Below, in pieces: positions 33,851 through 43,130 of a stretch of DNA of 64,000 nt. The notes beneath the pieces were generated by a model. The model had not been told where the DNA came from. It saw nothing but the letters and a program-made list of their open reading frames with translations, and ran no database searches. Both the position numbers and the translations under genes were made by a program. The stretch is from an uncultured Prevotella sp. Its GTDB lineage: Bacteria; Bacteroidota; Bacteroidia; Bacteroidales; Bacteroidaceae. The stretch spans positions 107,870 to 171,869 of the forward strand of contig CALUGQ010000003.1 of the NCBI GenBank assembly GCA_944320235.1. The letters are read 5' to 3'. Position 1 is the stretch's first letter. Each line of letters opens with the position of its first letter.

Positions 33851-34951
33851 TCACTTCACCGGGCCTATGATGATCACGCAGCGGTTCTTGTCGTTCTCCG
33901 TGAACGGCTGCACGGTGTCGCCCTTGGCGTCGGTGATGATGCGGCCGGCGTCGATGCCGTAGCTCTTCACAAGCTCGTCCTTGAACTCCTGGGCGCGCTT
34001 CTCCGAGTACTCCTTGTTCACGCGGGCGTTGCCCGTGCCCTTGTCAGCGTAGCCGGTGATGCTCACCTTGGCCTCGGGGTTGCGCTTCATGAAGTCGGCA
34101 ACCTTCGTCAGCTCTGAAGATGCGTGCTTCGGGTCAGACTCGCGTATCTCGAAGAACACTTCCTCCTTCAGTGTCTCGGGCTTCGGCTCGGGTTTCGGCT
34201 CGGGCTTTGGCTGCGGTTTAGGCTGCGGCTTTGGTGCAGGTGCGGGAGCAGGGGCCGGGGCTGGTGCAGGCTCTTGCTTCTTGGGTGCCGACTTGTACTT
34301 GTGACCGAAGCGGAAGCTTACGCCGAGCTGCGCCGTGATCATCCAGTCGTCGCTGTTGTTGTACTTCGAGTTGAAGCGGTCGTCGAGGCTGTTGGCCGTC
34401 ACTTCGAGCGACACGCCCACGGGCTTGGTCACGTCAGTCTCCAGGCGCAGCCCGGCGCGTATGTTGTGGCTCAGGCGTGTGCCGTCCCACACGAAGGGCA
34501 TATTCAGCTCGGGGTTGGGCTCGGCCAGCTTCATGGCCTCGTCGTTGCCCCAGGCCGTGTTGAGGCCGATACCGCCTATGAGCATCACGTTCACAGCGTG
34601 GTTCTTCTTGCTGAACAGCTTGTTGAGGTTGAGCATGAGGTCAAGGTCGGTGGTGATGTAGTTCCACTTGTAGTAGCTGTTGCCGTCGGCGAACTCGAAG
34701 CCGCTCTTCGACTCCCATCCGCTGACGTGCAGGCGCGCTCCCACGGCAGGGGAGAAGAACCGTCCGAACGACAGCGAGGTCATCGGGGTTATCAACTTGC
34801 CAGTGTTGGCATCTGTGGGCGTGAACTGGATGCCGCCTTGCGCCTCCACGAAATTGTAGGATTTGAGGCTTCCCTTGCCCTCTTCCTGCGCCACCGAGGG
34901 CGCGCAGAGCAGCAAGCCGAATGCCAGCGCAAACATAGTCTTGTTATTCAT
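33851..34951 (-). CDS. OmpA-family outer-membrane protein
   Basis: A 366-residue protein: signal peptide (MNNKTMFALAFGLLLCAPSVAQ); N-terminal eight-stranded-type beta-barrel domain (about residues 30-225, alternating aromatic strands such as WMITAQLGVSFRFGH); a Pro/Ala/Lys linker of PAPA and PKPQ/PKPE repeats (about 232-262); and a C-terminal OmpA peptidoglycan-binding domain (SITGYADKGTGNARVN, YSEKRAQEFKDELVKSYGID, RCVIIIG). It ties the outer membrane to peptidoglycan. It is convergent with the methyltransferase gene, 22 bases apart, and has a consensus promoter. Confidence 0.93.
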   Translation of the reverse strand: MNNKTMFALAFGLLLCAPSVAQEEGKGSLKSYNFVEAQGGIQFTPTDANTGKLITPMTSLSFGRFFSPAVGARLHVSGWESKSGFEFADGNSYYKWNYITTDLDLMLNLNKLFSKKNHAVNVMLIGGIGLNTAWGNDEAMKLAEPNPELNMPFVWDGTRLSHNIRAGLRLETDVTKPVGVSLEVTANSLDDRFNSKYNNSDDWMITAQLGVSFRFGHKYKSAPKKQEPAPAPAPAPAPAPKPQPKPQPKPEPKPEPKPETLKEEVFFEIRESDPKHASSELTKVADFMKRNPEAKVSITGYADKGTGNARVNKEYSEKRAQEFKDELVKSYGIDAGRIITDAKGDTVQPFTENDKNRCVIIIGPVK

Positions 34952-35002
34952 CGTCTTATTTTTTAGTTATAATTGATTGTTTCAGCAATCATGTACTGGC
35001 CA

Positions 35003-35034
35003 CAAAAATACTTCAAAATGTTGAATTTCCCAAA
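35003..35034 (-). promoter_or_regulatory. Promoter of the OmpA gene
   Basis: On the minus strand: TTTG (35034-35031), a 20-base spacer and TATTTTTG (35010-35003), a full-consensus Bacteroidota promoter. Confidence 0.7.
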
Positions 35035-35040
35035 TATTTC

Positions 35041-35071
35041 TTTCTATTTTTAATTTTTATGGCTACCTTTG
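35041..35071 (+). promoter_or_regulatory. Promoter of the acetyltransferase-like gene
   Basis: TTTC (35041-35044), a 19-base spacer and TACCTTTG (35064-35071). Its position excludes the in-frame ATG at 35059 as the translation start. Confidence 0.6.
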
Positions 35072-35136
35072 CAGGGAGCGCGGCCACGGTGCTCGGCATC
35101 GCGGCGCGTTTCCGTCAAAACACAATTGCTATCAAG

Positions 35137-36282
35137 ATGCCATCAGTGAACATAGTCAGAGTGACCGACCGGAAGGGCCTCGACGACTTCATACAGTTCC
35201 ATCACGACCTGTACCGGGACAACCCATACGACGTGCCGAACCTGCGCGCCGACGAGGCGAACACGCTCAGCAAGGAGCGCAACGCCGCCTTCGACTTCTG
35301 CGAGGCCGAGTATTTCCTCGCCTACAAGGACGGGCGGCTGTGCGGCCGCGTGGCCGCCATCATCAACCGCCGCGCCAACGAGCGCTGGGGGCGCAAGAGC
35401 GTGCGCTTCGGGTGGATAGACTTCGTGGACGACCGCGAGGTGTCCGCCGCCCTGCTCGGCGCCGTGGAGCGCTGGGGCCGCGAGCGCGGCATGGAGGAGA
35501 TAGTGGGGCCGCTCGGCTTCACCGACATGGACCCCGAGGGGATGCTCACCTGGGGCTTCGACCAGCTCGGCACGCAGGCCACCATCTACAACTACCCCTA
35601 CTACCCCGAGCACATGGAGGCCATGGGCGGATGGGAGAAGGACAACGACTACGTGGAGTACAAGATGTTCGTGCCCGACACCATACCCGAGAAGTACGTG
35701 AAGATAGCCGCCATGGTGGAGAAGCGCTACAACCTGCACGTGAGGAAGCTCACGCGCCGCGAGGTGCTGCGCGAGGGCTACGGCCAGAAGATATTCGAGG
35801 TTATCAACGAGACTTTCAAGGACCTCTACGGCTACTCCGAGCTCACGCCGAAGCAGATAGACCAGTACGTGAAGATGTACCTGCCGATGGCCGACCTCAG
35901 CCTCATAACGCTCGTGGAGGACTGGAACGCCGGGCGCAAGCTCGTGGGCGTGGGCATCACCATCCCATCGCTCTCGCGCGCCCTGCAGAAGTGCCGCGAC
36001 GGCAGGCTGTGGCCATTCGGGTGGTGGCACGTGCTGCGCGCGCTGAAGTTCCACAAGACCGAGGGCGTGGACCTGCTCCTCATGGGCGTGCTGCCCGAGT
36101 ACCGCATGAAGGGCGCCAACGCGCTGATGTTCGCCGACCTCATCCCCCGTTACCAGAAGTATGGCTTCAAGTGGGGCGAGAGCCAGGTGGAGATGGAGAC
36201 CAACGAGAACGTGCAGAGCCAGTGGCAGTACCTCGACAAGGTGAACCACAAGCGCCGCCGCTGCTACCGCAAGGAGCTTTGA
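35137..36282 (+). CDS. GNAT-like acetyltransferase family protein
   Basis: A 381-residue cytoplasmic protein common in Bacteroidota. VNIVRVTDRKGLDDFIQFHH, EAEYFLAYKDGRLCGRVAAI and a GFTDMDPEGMLTWGFDQLGT block are recognisable, and the second half has GVLPEYRMKGANALMFADLI, resembling the acetyl-CoA-binding turn of GNAT enzymes. The fold is probably two tandem GNAT-like halves (inference); the substrate is unknown. The start at 35137 is set by the promoter at 35064-35071. It is the first gene of a likely operon with parE and an S41 protease, joined by repeat-filled spacers. Confidence 0.75.
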   Translation: MPSVNIVRVTDRKGLDDFIQFHHDLYRDNPYDVPNLRADEANTLSKERNAAFDFCEAEYFLAYKDGRLCGRVAAIINRRANERWGRKSVRFGWIDFVDDREVSAALLGAVERWGRERGMEEIVGPLGFTDMDPEGMLTWGFDQLGTQATIYNYPYYPEHMEAMGGWEKDNDYVEYKMFVPDTIPEKYVKIAAMVEKRYNLHVRKLTRREVLREGYGQKIFEVINETFKDLYGYSELTPKQIDQYVKMYLPMADLSLITLVEDWNAGRKLVGVGITIPSLSRALQKCRDGRLWPFGWWHVLRALKFHKTEGVDLLLMGVLPEYRMKGANALMFADLIPRYQKYGFKWGESQVEMETNENVQSQWQYLDKVNHKRRRCYRKEL

Positions 36283-36389
36283 GAATTAAGAATTAAGAGT
36301 TAAGAATTAAGAAATGGGCTGCGCCCTCCCAGCTCCCAGTCCTCCCAGCTCTCCCAGCTCTCCCAGTCCTCCCAAAAAAAGAAAAGCCA
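36283..36389. repeat. Composite linker repeat between the acetyltransferase gene and parE
   Basis: In order: a GAATTAA/GAGTTAA array from just after the stop codon (to about 36312), a small hairpin (GGGCTGCGCCC), a CTCCCA/CTCCCAGTC array (36328-36378) and an A-rich stretch ending at the ATG. The same order of parts appears at 38340-38446 and 44912-45019. Confidence 0.8.
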
Positions 36390-38339
36390 ATGACCGAAGA
36401 AGATATAACCCGCGGGCAGCAGCCCGTTGAATACACCGACGACAACATACGCCACCTCTCCGACATGGAGCACGTGCGCACCCGCCCCGGGATGTACATC
36501 GGGCGGCTGGGCGACGGCTCGCTGCCCGAGGACGGCATATACGTGCTCCTGAAGGAGGTGATAGACAACTCCATCGACGAGTTCAAGATGCACGCCGGCG
36601 ACCGCATAGAGGTGGACATCGACGAGGGCCTCCGCGTCAGCGTGCGCGACTACGGCCGCGGCATACCCCAGGGCAAGCTCATCGAGGCCGTGAGCGTGCT
36701 CAACACCGGGGGCAAGTACGACTCGAAGGCGTTCAAGAAGAGCGTGGGCCTCAACGGCGTGGGCGTGAAGGCCGTCAACGCCCTCAGCTCGCGCTTCGAG
36801 GTGCGCTCCTACCGCGACGGCCACGTGCGCCGCGCCACGTTCGAGCGCGGACAGCTCACGGGCGACTACACCGAGGAGACCGCCGACGAGAACGGCACAT
36901 ACATCTTCTTCGAGCCGGATGCGACGCTCTTCACCGGCTACTCCTTCCACGCCGACATCGTGGAGACCATGCTCCGCAACTACACTTACCTCAACACGGG
37001 CCTGGCCATAATGTACAACGGCCGCCGCATACTCAGCCGCCACGGGCTCAAGGACCTGCTCAACGACGCGATGACCACCGACGGCATCTACCCCATAATA
37101 CACCTCACGGGCGAGGACATCGAGATAGCCTTCACCCACACCAACCAGTACGGCGAGGAGTACCACTCGTTCGTCAACGGCCAGCACACCACGCAGGGCG
37201 GCACGCACCAGAGCGCGTTCAAGGAGCACATAGCACGCACCATAAAGGAGTTCTACGGCAAGAACTTCGAGTACACCGACATACGCAACGGCCTCGTGGC
37301 CGCCATAGCCATCAACGTGGAGGAGCCCATGTTCGAGAGCCAGACCAAGATAAAGCTCGGCTCGCTCACCATGGCCCCGGCAGGCGGAGTGAGCATCAAC
37401 AAGTACGTGGGCGACTTCGTCAAGACCGAGGTGGACAACTACCTGCACCGCCACGCCGACGTGGCCGAGGCCATGCTGCAGAAGATACAGGAGAGCGAGA
37501 AGGAGCGCAAGGCCATGGCCGGCGTCACCAAGCTGGCGCGCGAGCGGGCCAAGAAGGCCAACCTGCACAACCGCAAGCTGCGCGACTGCCGCATACACTT
37601 CAGCGACGTGAAGAACGACCGCAAGGAGCAGAGCTGCATCTTCATAACCGAGGGCGACTCGGCCAGCGGAAGCATAACCAAGAGCCGCGACGTGAACACG
37701 CAGGCCGTCTTCTCGCTGCGAGGCAAGCCGCTCAACTCCTACGGCCTCACCAAGAAGGTGGTCTACGAGAACGAGGAGTTCAACCTGCTGCAGGCCGCGC
37801 TCGACATAGAGGACGGCCTCGACTCGCTGCGCTACAACAAGGTGATTGTGGCCACCGATGCCGACGTCGACGGCATGCACATACGCCTGCTCATCATAAC
37901 CTTCTTCCTGCAGTTCTTCCCCGAGCTGGTGAAGAAGGGCCACGTATACGTGCTGCAGACGCCACTCTTCCGCGTGCGCAACCGCCGCACCAAGATACGC
38001 GACAAGGCCGTGGTGGCTGCTGCCGACGCCAACGCCCCCGAAGGACGCAAGGGCGACTTCATCACGCGCTACTGCTACAGCGACGACGAGCGGCTGCGCG
38101 CCATAGCCGACCTCGGCCCCGACCCCGAGATAACGCGCTTCAAGGGCCTCGGCGAGATTTCGCCCGACGAGTTCAAGCACTTCATCGGCCCGGACATGCG
38201 CCTCGAGCAAGTGACGCTCCACAAGACCGACCAGGTGCAGAAGCTGCTCGAATACTACATGGGCAAGAACACCCCCGAGCGCCAGAACTTCATCATCGAC
38301 AACCTCGTCATCGAGGAAGACAGGCCGGAAGAGAATTGA
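36390..38339 (+). CDS. parE: DNA topoisomerase IV subunit B (type IIA, GyrB/ParE family)
   Basis: A 649-residue ATPase subunit for chromosome decatenation. GHKL ATPase motifs: [19 protein letters not shown] and [22 protein letters not shown] domain with [10 protein letters not shown] (about residue 421) and [28 protein letters not shown] and the short C-terminus favour ParE over GyrB, but the family split rests on subtle features; a gyrB or parC gene is not in the window. It is preceded and followed by the composite linker repeats. Confidence 0.88.
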   Translation: MTEEDITRGQQPVEYTDDNIRHLSDMEHVRTRPGMYIGRLGDGSLPEDGIYVLLKEVIDNSIDEFKMHAGDRIEVDIDEGLRVSVRDYGRGIPQGKLIEAVSVLNTGGKYDSKAFKKSVGLNGVGVKAVNALSSRFEVRSYRDGHVRRATFERGQLTGDYTEETADENGTYIFFEPDATLFTGYSFHADIVETMLRNYTYLNTGLAIMYNGRRILSRHGLKDLLNDAMTTDGIYPIIHLTGEDIEIAFTHTNQYGEEYHSFVNGQHTTQGGTHQSAFKEHIARTIKEFYGKNFEYTDIRNGLVAAIAINVEEPMFESQTKIKLGSLTMAPAGGVSINKYVGDFVKTEVDNYLHRHADVAEAMLQKIQESEKERKAMAGVTKLARERAKKANLHNRKLRDCRIHFSDVKNDRKEQSCIFITEGDSASGSITKSRDVNTQAVFSLRGKPLNSYGLTKKVVYENEEFNLLQAALDIEDGLDSLRYNKVIVATDADVDGMHIRLLIITFFLQFFPELVKKGHVYVLQTPLFRVRNRRTKIRDKAVVAAADANAPEGRKGDFITRYCYSDDERLRAIADLGPDPEITRFKGLGEISPDEFKHFIGPDMRLEQVTLHKTDQVQKLLEYYMGKNTPERQNFIIDNLVIEEDRPEEN

Positions 38340-38446
38340 AAGTTAAGAATTAAGAGCTAAGAATTAAGAAAGTATGCGGCAGGCCCAGCCCTCCCAGTCC
38401 TCCCAATGCTCCCAGCTCTCCCATCCCTCCCACCAAAATCAGTCAG
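38340..38446. repeat. Composite linker repeat between parE and the S41 protease gene
   Basis: A GTTAAGAATTAAGAGCTAAG-type array after the stop, a short GC-rich piece (ATGCGGCAGGCCCAGCCC), then CTCCCAGTCCTCCCA-type copies (38389-38433) up to 14 bases before the ATG. Confidence 0.8.
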
Positions 38447-40027
38447 ATGAAATCACTTTTTGTTGCAGCCATGTCGCTGCTGCTGCCCTGGGCCGCCGCG
38501 GCCCAGGTGCGCATAGACATAAGCCACGACAGCCCCTTGCGCAAGCTCCACATAGCCGAGGTGGCCATCAACACCTTCTACGTTGACAGCGTGGACGAGC
38601 AGAAGCTCGTCGAGGACGGCATACGCGGCATGATAGCCAAGCTCGACCCCCATTCGTCTTATTCCACGGCCGAGGAGGTGAAGGCCCTCACCGAGCCGCT
38701 GGCGGGCAACTTCGAGGGCATTGGCGTGCAGTTCAACATGATTGAGGACACGCTCATGGTGATACAGCCCGTCGGCGGAGGCCCCTCGGAGCGCGTGGGC
38801 ATACTCGCCGGCGACCGCATAGTATCCGTCAACGACACAGCCATAGCCGGCGTGGGCATGGCCCGCAGTGAGATAATGCGCCGCCTGCGCGGGCCCAAGG
38901 GCACCCAGGTGCGCCTCGGCGTGGTGCGCCGGGGAGTGGGCGAGAGGCTCGCCTTCACCGTCACGCGCGACAAGATACCCGTCGAGACCGTCGACGCGGC
39001 CTACATCATACGCCCCGGCGTGGGCTACGTGCGCATAGGCAGCTTCGGCGCCACCACCCACGCCGAGCTGCTCGAGGCCATGGCCGGGCTTGAGCGGCAG
39101 GGCATGGAGAGCCTCGTGCTCGACCTGCAGGACAACGGCGGGGGATACCTGCAGGCCGCTGTCGACGTGGCGGGCGAGTTCCTGGCCAAGGGCGACCTCA
39201 TCGTCTACACCGAGGGGCGCACCTCGCCACGCATGGACTACCGCGCCAAGGGCGGGGGCAGCTTCCAGGGAGGACGCGTGGTGGTGCTCGTCAACGAGTA
39301 CACGGCCTCGGCCGCCGAGATAGTATCGGGCGCCCTGCAAGACCAGGACCGCGCCACCGTCGTAGGCCGCCGCTCCTTCGGCAAGGGCCTCGTGCAGCGG
39401 CCATTCGACCTGCCCGACGGCTCCATGCTGCGCCTCACCGTGGCCCACTACTACACGCCCGCGGGCCGCTGCATACAGAAACCATACGTCAAGGGCCGAG
39501 CGCGCGACTACGACATGGACGTGCTCAACCGCCTGCGCCACGGCGAGCTTACCAACCCCGACAGCATACGCTTCGCCGACTCGCTCAAGTGCTACACCCT
39601 GCGCAAGCACCGCCCCGTGTACGGCGGCGGGGGCATCATGCCCGACCGCTTCGTGCCGCTCGACACCACCGTCTACACCCGCCTGCACCGCGAGCTCTCG
39701 GCCAAGGGCATAGTGCTCAACGCCTACCTGCACTACGTCGACGAGAACCGCGCCCGCCTGCTCGAGGCCTACCCCTCGTTCGACGCCTTCAGCAAGGGCT
39801 ACGCCGTGCCGCCATCGCTCACCGACAGCATCATGGCCGAGGGCCGGCGCAGGGCCATCACGCCAAAGGACTCAGCCGAGCTGGCCCGCACCATGCCCTA
39901 CCTCGCCTTGCAGCTCAAGGCCCTCGTGGCCCGCGACCTGTGGAGCATGACGGAATACTTCGCCGTGATGAACGAGCAAAACCCCATAGTGATGGAAGCC
40001 GTGGCCATGCTTGAGGGCAAGGATTAG
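38447..40027 (+). CDS. S41-family C-terminal processing peptidase (exported)
   Basis: A 526-residue tail-specific protease. Signal peptide MKSLFVAAMSLLLPWAAAAQ; PDZ domain about residues 90-175 (GIGVQFNMIEDTLMVIQPV, GGPSERVGILAGDRI, GPKGTQVRLGV); S41 catalytic core with Ser288 in NEYTASAAEI and Lys313 in SFGKGLVQ, the usual 25 residues apart. Expected in the periplasm, cleaving proteins at C-termini. It is a second, distinct member of the family compared with the one at 51162-52862. Likely co-transcribed with parE. Confidence 0.92.
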   Translation: MKSLFVAAMSLLLPWAAAAQVRIDISHDSPLRKLHIAEVAINTFYVDSVDEQKLVEDGIRGMIAKLDPHSSYSTAEEVKALTEPLAGNFEGIGVQFNMIEDTLMVIQPVGGGPSERVGILAGDRIVSVNDTAIAGVGMARSEIMRRLRGPKGTQVRLGVVRRGVGERLAFTVTRDKIPVETVDAAYIIRPGVGYVRIGSFGATTHAELLEAMAGLERQGMESLVLDLQDNGGGYLQAAVDVAGEFLAKGDLIVYTEGRTSPRMDYRAKGGGSFQGGRVVVLVNEYTASAAEIVSGALQDQDRATVVGRRSFGKGLVQRPFDLPDGSMLRLTVAHYYTPAGRCIQKPYVKGRARDYDMDVLNRLRHGELTNPDSIRFADSLKCYTLRKHRPVYGGGGIMPDRFVPLDTTVYTRLHRELSAKGIVLNAYLHYVDENRARLLEAYPSFDAFSKGYAVPPSLTDSIMAEGRRRAITPKDSAELARTMPYLALQLKALVARDLWSMTEYFAVMNEQNPIVMEAVAMLEGKD

Positions 40028-40059
40028 CGGGCAGCCGGGCTGCCCATGCCGCCCGGCAT

Positions 40060-40176
40060 CGCAAGGCGGCCCGTACTGCCGGCCAAGACGGCCTGTTCCG
40101 CGAGGCGGAACAGGCCGTCTTGCTGTGCCGCGCGCAAGGTGCAGGCTGCCAGCCACTTACGTGGCGGTGCGGAAAC
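40060..40176. repeat. 22-bp-unit GC repeat, copy 5, with perfect 18-bp hairpin
   Basis: Units at 40068-40089 and 40090-40111 plus a partial third; 40084-40101 and 40105-40122 form a perfect 18-bp stem with a 3-base loop, which could end transcription of the S41 gene. The right flank has GCAGGCTGCCAGCC, related to the GCTGGC module. The remainder of 40028-40352 shows only a promoter. Confidence 0.7.
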
Positions 40177-40254
40177 GGGCTGCATGAATGTTAATTTACA
40201 TTAAGACGAAACTCCCGCCCATTGAGGATGGCACGGCAATAAAGGTTTTTTCCG

Positions 40255-40262
40255 TATCTTTG
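40255..40262 (+). promoter_or_regulatory. -7 box upstream of the zinc-finger secreted protein
   Basis: TATCTTTG matches TAnnTTTG, about 90 bases before the start codon; no clear -33 element. Confidence 0.5.
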
Positions 40263-40352
40263 CAAAGCCTAGGAATTTGTTTGTGGCACTTCTTGTCATT
40301 ACGCAAGAAGTATGTCGTGCCGACGTTGAGGACAAATATTGATATAATATAG

Positions 40353-41939
40353 ATGATAATGAACGCAAGAAATTTGTTTTGGGCAGTGCTATGCCTGTCC
40401 GTCTCCCTGCCGGTCTTTTCGCAGGCCGACAAGAAATTGGCCAAGAGGATAGCGTCCATTCACAAGGACGAGATTAAGGGCATGAAGAAGACAGAGGGTT
40501 TCAGCAGCATCAATGTCAAGGCTTATGCTGACGGATATTGGTATTACCAAGTGGGCAGGAAAGGTGAAGGCGGCAGGCTTGTAGGCGCCGTGGATTCGGC
40601 ATGGCGCCAGCTTGTTCCCATCGAATACAAGGAAATAGCATACCACCCGCCTGTTGCCGAGGGCACGACCCCAATGCCACGGTATTACGAGCTGCTGCGC
40701 AAGGCGTACCCGCCGTACAGCCTGTACCACAGGGCGCAGCCCGGAGCGCTGGTGGGCACGGCCCCTGGCAAGGTGGCCGTCTACTCCACGGGAGGCAAGC
40801 TCCACCATGAGTATGCGGCCGACCGCTACGACTACCTGCCGGGTTACATAGTCGTACAGGCGCAGGACATCGATAGGAACTGTTACCATAGCACCATCTT
40901 CGAGATAGAGGAGGGCAAGGCCATCCTTGAGCAAGGCGGCAGGGAGCTTGCCACCGACTTTGAGACGTTCAGATTCAGTTCACTGAGAAATGTCTGCGAA
41001 TATACAAGGAACATTGGCGGAGTGAAGAAAGAGGGCCTGTTATCCGTCACTGACACCACCTTGAGCATACCATGCCTGTTCTATCTCATAGGCAAAGACG
41101 AGGCGGGAAATTACGAAGTGATGCGCACGGAGGCAAGCAACTGGGAAGCTTTTGACCCCGCAAGGCACAGCAGCCTTGCGTACATAGACAAGGGCGAGGA
41201 ACTCTTCGACCAAGGGCGCTATGCCGACGTGGTGGCGTATTACAGGCAGCCGGGCAATGAATGCGAGTATGGCACTTACCTGTCGGGTGCAGCCATGTAT
41301 GAGATGGCCCACGACGAAGTGTGGCGCATACCATCATTCTGCAGTGATGTCAAAAAGGGTGTGTTTTTTGTGGCGCCCGGTTCGTATGAAGATGAGACCT
41401 TCAACGTTGACAGCGCGGCGGCGCTGGCGCAAGGCAGCTGCGATTTGCTTAGGAAGTACCTTGAACTTGACACCGCCTATGCGGAGAAAGCCAGCAGATA
41501 CATGGAGAAAGCTGAGAGCCTGCTTGGTAAGCTTCCCAGGATGCGTGAGCAGCTGGCTTCGGCATATTCTACGATAGATGCTTACATCAGCCAGCAGAAA
41601 GCTGAAATGGCATCGGCCGTAGTCGGCATACTTGCCGGAGCCGTGTCAAAGGCCATCAGCAAGCCGTCAAGTTCAGGGGGCGGCAGCGTCAAGCCCGTGG
41701 CTGCCGCTAATTCAAGCGCCACACGGAGTGCTGTGGGGCAGAATGAAAGTTCGAACGATGGCAGTGGCAGTGCCGAGACCAGGAAGAAAGTAAAATGCCG
41801 TGCCTGCGGAGGCACGGGGATATGGGTGAACGAAAGAGTATCCGGCGAAGAGAAGTGGTGCGACCGCTGCGGCAAGGCGCGCAAGCCGCATACCCACAAG
41901 ACGTGTGGCAGTTGCGACGGCAAGGGCTGGCATTATTGA
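40353..41939 (+). CDS. Unrecognised exported protein with DnaJ-like cysteine motifs
   Basis: A 528-residue protein I cannot assign to a known family. Visible parts: signal peptide (NARNLFWAVLCLSVSLPVFSQ); a region with WG-repeat/KWG-like character (AYADGYWYYQVGRKGEGGR, VDSAWRQLVPIEYKEIAY); a helical middle with TPR-like spacing (YIDKGEELFDQGRYADVVAY); a small Ala/Val/Ile stretch (ASAVVGILAGAVSKAI); a Ser/Gly-rich linker; and a C-terminal zinc-binding module with CRACGGTG, CDRCGK and CGSCDGKG. Codons are less G/C-biased than in neighbours, suggesting different ancestry. ATG 40359 is an alternative start. A role in an exported, zinc-dependent protein-folding or binding process is only a guess. 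Confidence 0.75.
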   Translation: MIMNARNLFWAVLCLSVSLPVFSQADKKLAKRIASIHKDEIKGMKKTEGFSSINVKAYADGYWYYQVGRKGEGGRLVGAVDSAWRQLVPIEYKEIAYHPPVAEGTTPMPRYYELLRKAYPPYSLYHRAQPGALVGTAPGKVAVYSTGGKLHHEYAADRYDYLPGYIVVQAQDIDRNCYHSTIFEIEEGKAILEQGGRELATDFETFRFSSLRNVCEYTRNIGGVKKEGLLSVTDTTLSIPCLFYLIGKDEAGNYEVMRTEASNWEAFDPARHSSLAYIDKGEELFDQGRYADVVAYYRQPGNECEYGTYLSGAAMYEMAHDEVWRIPSFCSDVKKGVFFVAPGSYEDETFNVDSAAALAQGSCDLLRKYLELDTAYAEKASRYMEKAESLLGKLPRMREQLASAYSTIDAYISQQKAEMASAVVGILAGAVSKAISKPSSSGGGSVKPVAAANSSATRSAVGQNESSNDGSGSAETRKKVKCRACGGTGIWVNERVSGEEKWCDRCGKARKPHTHKTCGSCDGKGWHY

Positions 41940-42038
41940 TGATAGATATCCTTTTCATGCGCGCGCAAGGCCTGTGCGCCATGGGTTAAATAAACATAAA
42001 TATTGCGGGCTTTTGGGCCTTGAATGGGGCATTATTCA

Positions 42039-42046
42039 TAATTTTG
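42039..42046 (+). promoter_or_regulatory. -7 box of the small T9SS-type protein
   Basis: TAATTTTG, a match to TAnnTTTG, giving a leader of about 115 bases with several GC-rich inverted segments before the ATG at 42168. Confidence 0.5.
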
Positions 42047-42167
42047 CCTTGATATTGTGCGTTGTCAGTGCGCCGCAGGCCCGCTCCCCGGCATGGGGAG
42101 GTGCGGCAGGGCGCGCAGGATGGGCGCATGAGAGGATGTAACAACAACAATAAAAAGATAAGCTATT

Positions 42168-42845
42168 ATGAAGAAACTGTTTACACTGTGCGCAGCCATG
42201 CTCATGGGCAGCGCGATGGCCTTCGGGCAAGTAGACCAGACCTTCCAGTTCGTAGACAAGGACGGCAACGTGGTGGCCGACGGAACCACTTGGACGGTGT
42301 CGGAGAAAGTGGAGGATTTGGGAAAGGGAACAATGATACCGTCCGAGTTGTATGTGAAGAACACTTCCGGCGAGGCTGCAAATGTGGCCGTAGACTACCA
42401 GGTGACGCAGATCTCGGGCGGCTCATTCATGATTTGCTTCCCTCTAACCTGTAAGCTGCCAGTGACCGATGCTAGTGAGCTGTTAAGCACTGACCCAGGC
42501 GAGCTGGCCGCAGGCGAGGTTAAATTCATGGAGACGGAGTGGGTGGTAAAGCCGTTTGGTAGTGACGTTGAGGCCACCGGCACCTGCACAGCCACGCTGC
42601 AGCTGAAGGTGATGGAGCAGATAGAGGGCTCGTTCAAGTATGAAGTCAAGGCTTACGGCCCGAAGATCACCGTCGTGTTCAGCAACGAAGGCACCACCGA
42701 CGGCATTGGCTCCGTAGATGCCGCCACGGGCAAGAAGGTTGAGGCTTACTACTCGCTCTCGGGCCGCCGCCTGCGCGTGCCGCAGAAAGGGCTCAACATA
42801 GTGAAGTTTGCCGACGGCACCGCCCGCAAGGTGGTGGTGAAGTAA
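42168..42845 (+). CDS. Small exported protein with T9SS-type sorting tail
   Basis: A 225-residue protein: signal peptide MKKLFTLCAAMLMGSAMAFG, nearly the same as in the surface-protein paralogues; a beta-sandwich-like body (FVDKDGNVVADGTTWTVSEK, then NTSGEAANVAVDYQVTQISG); and a C-terminal tail (YYSLSGRRLRVPQKGLNIVK, ending KVVVK). The function of the body is unknown. It stands alone with its own promoter and terminator. Confidence 0.82.
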   Translation: MKKLFTLCAAMLMGSAMAFGQVDQTFQFVDKDGNVVADGTTWTVSEKVEDLGKGTMIPSELYVKNTSGEAANVAVDYQVTQISGGSFMICFPLTCKLPVTDASELLSTDPGELAAGEVKFMETEWVVKPFGSDVEATGTCTATLQLKVMEQIEGSFKYEVKAYGPKITVVFSNEGTTDGIGSVDAATGKKVEAYYSLSGRRLRVPQKGLNIVKFADGTARKVVVK

Positions 42846-42877
42846 AGGCTCCGCCGGGCTCCCGGCAGCCGCCGGGC

Positions 42878-42932
42878 AAGGCGCAACGCGCATGGCCGCC
42901 ACTCATCCGGGCGGCGCGCGTTGCGCCTTTTC
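42878..42932 (+). terminator. Terminator of the small T9SS-type protein gene
   Basis: A 14-bp perfect stem (AAGGCGCAACGCGC / GCGCGTTGCGCCTT) followed by TT and a T-containing tail; the loop contains a second small GC stem. Confidence 0.75.
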
Positions 42933-43021
42933 TACGTCTTTTTGCGCCATTTCTCGTGCCTTCCCCGCGCCTTTTTGTGTCCTTTCCCGCGCCGTACCGC
43001 CATTTGTATACCCAAGGGCTA

Positions 43022-43052
43022 TTGACAGTGCCGGCCCGGCGCAGTATCTTTG
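43022..43052 (+). promoter_or_regulatory. Promoter of the HU gene, with both enterobacterial-type and Bacteroidota-type elements
   Basis: TATCTTTG (43045-43052) fits the TAnnTTTG box. TTGACA (43022-43027) lies exactly 17 bases upstream of it, as in a classical sigma-70 promoter. Confidence 0.55.
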
Positions 43053-43130
43053 CACTGTCATTCGGCCGATGACGCAGAGACAAACCTTAATTACAAACCA
43101 TCAAAAACAAACAGAGAAGGGAAAAACACT

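Noticed and set aside
35059-35136. N-terminal extension of the acetyltransferase-like protein from 35059
   Set aside because: The Bacteroidota -7 box TACCTTTG lies at 35064-35071, within this extension, so it is unlikely to be transcribed.
42046-42167. Riboswitch-like leader before the small T9SS-type gene
   Set aside because: It has GC-rich inverted segments but no conserved core of a riboswitch class that I can recognise.
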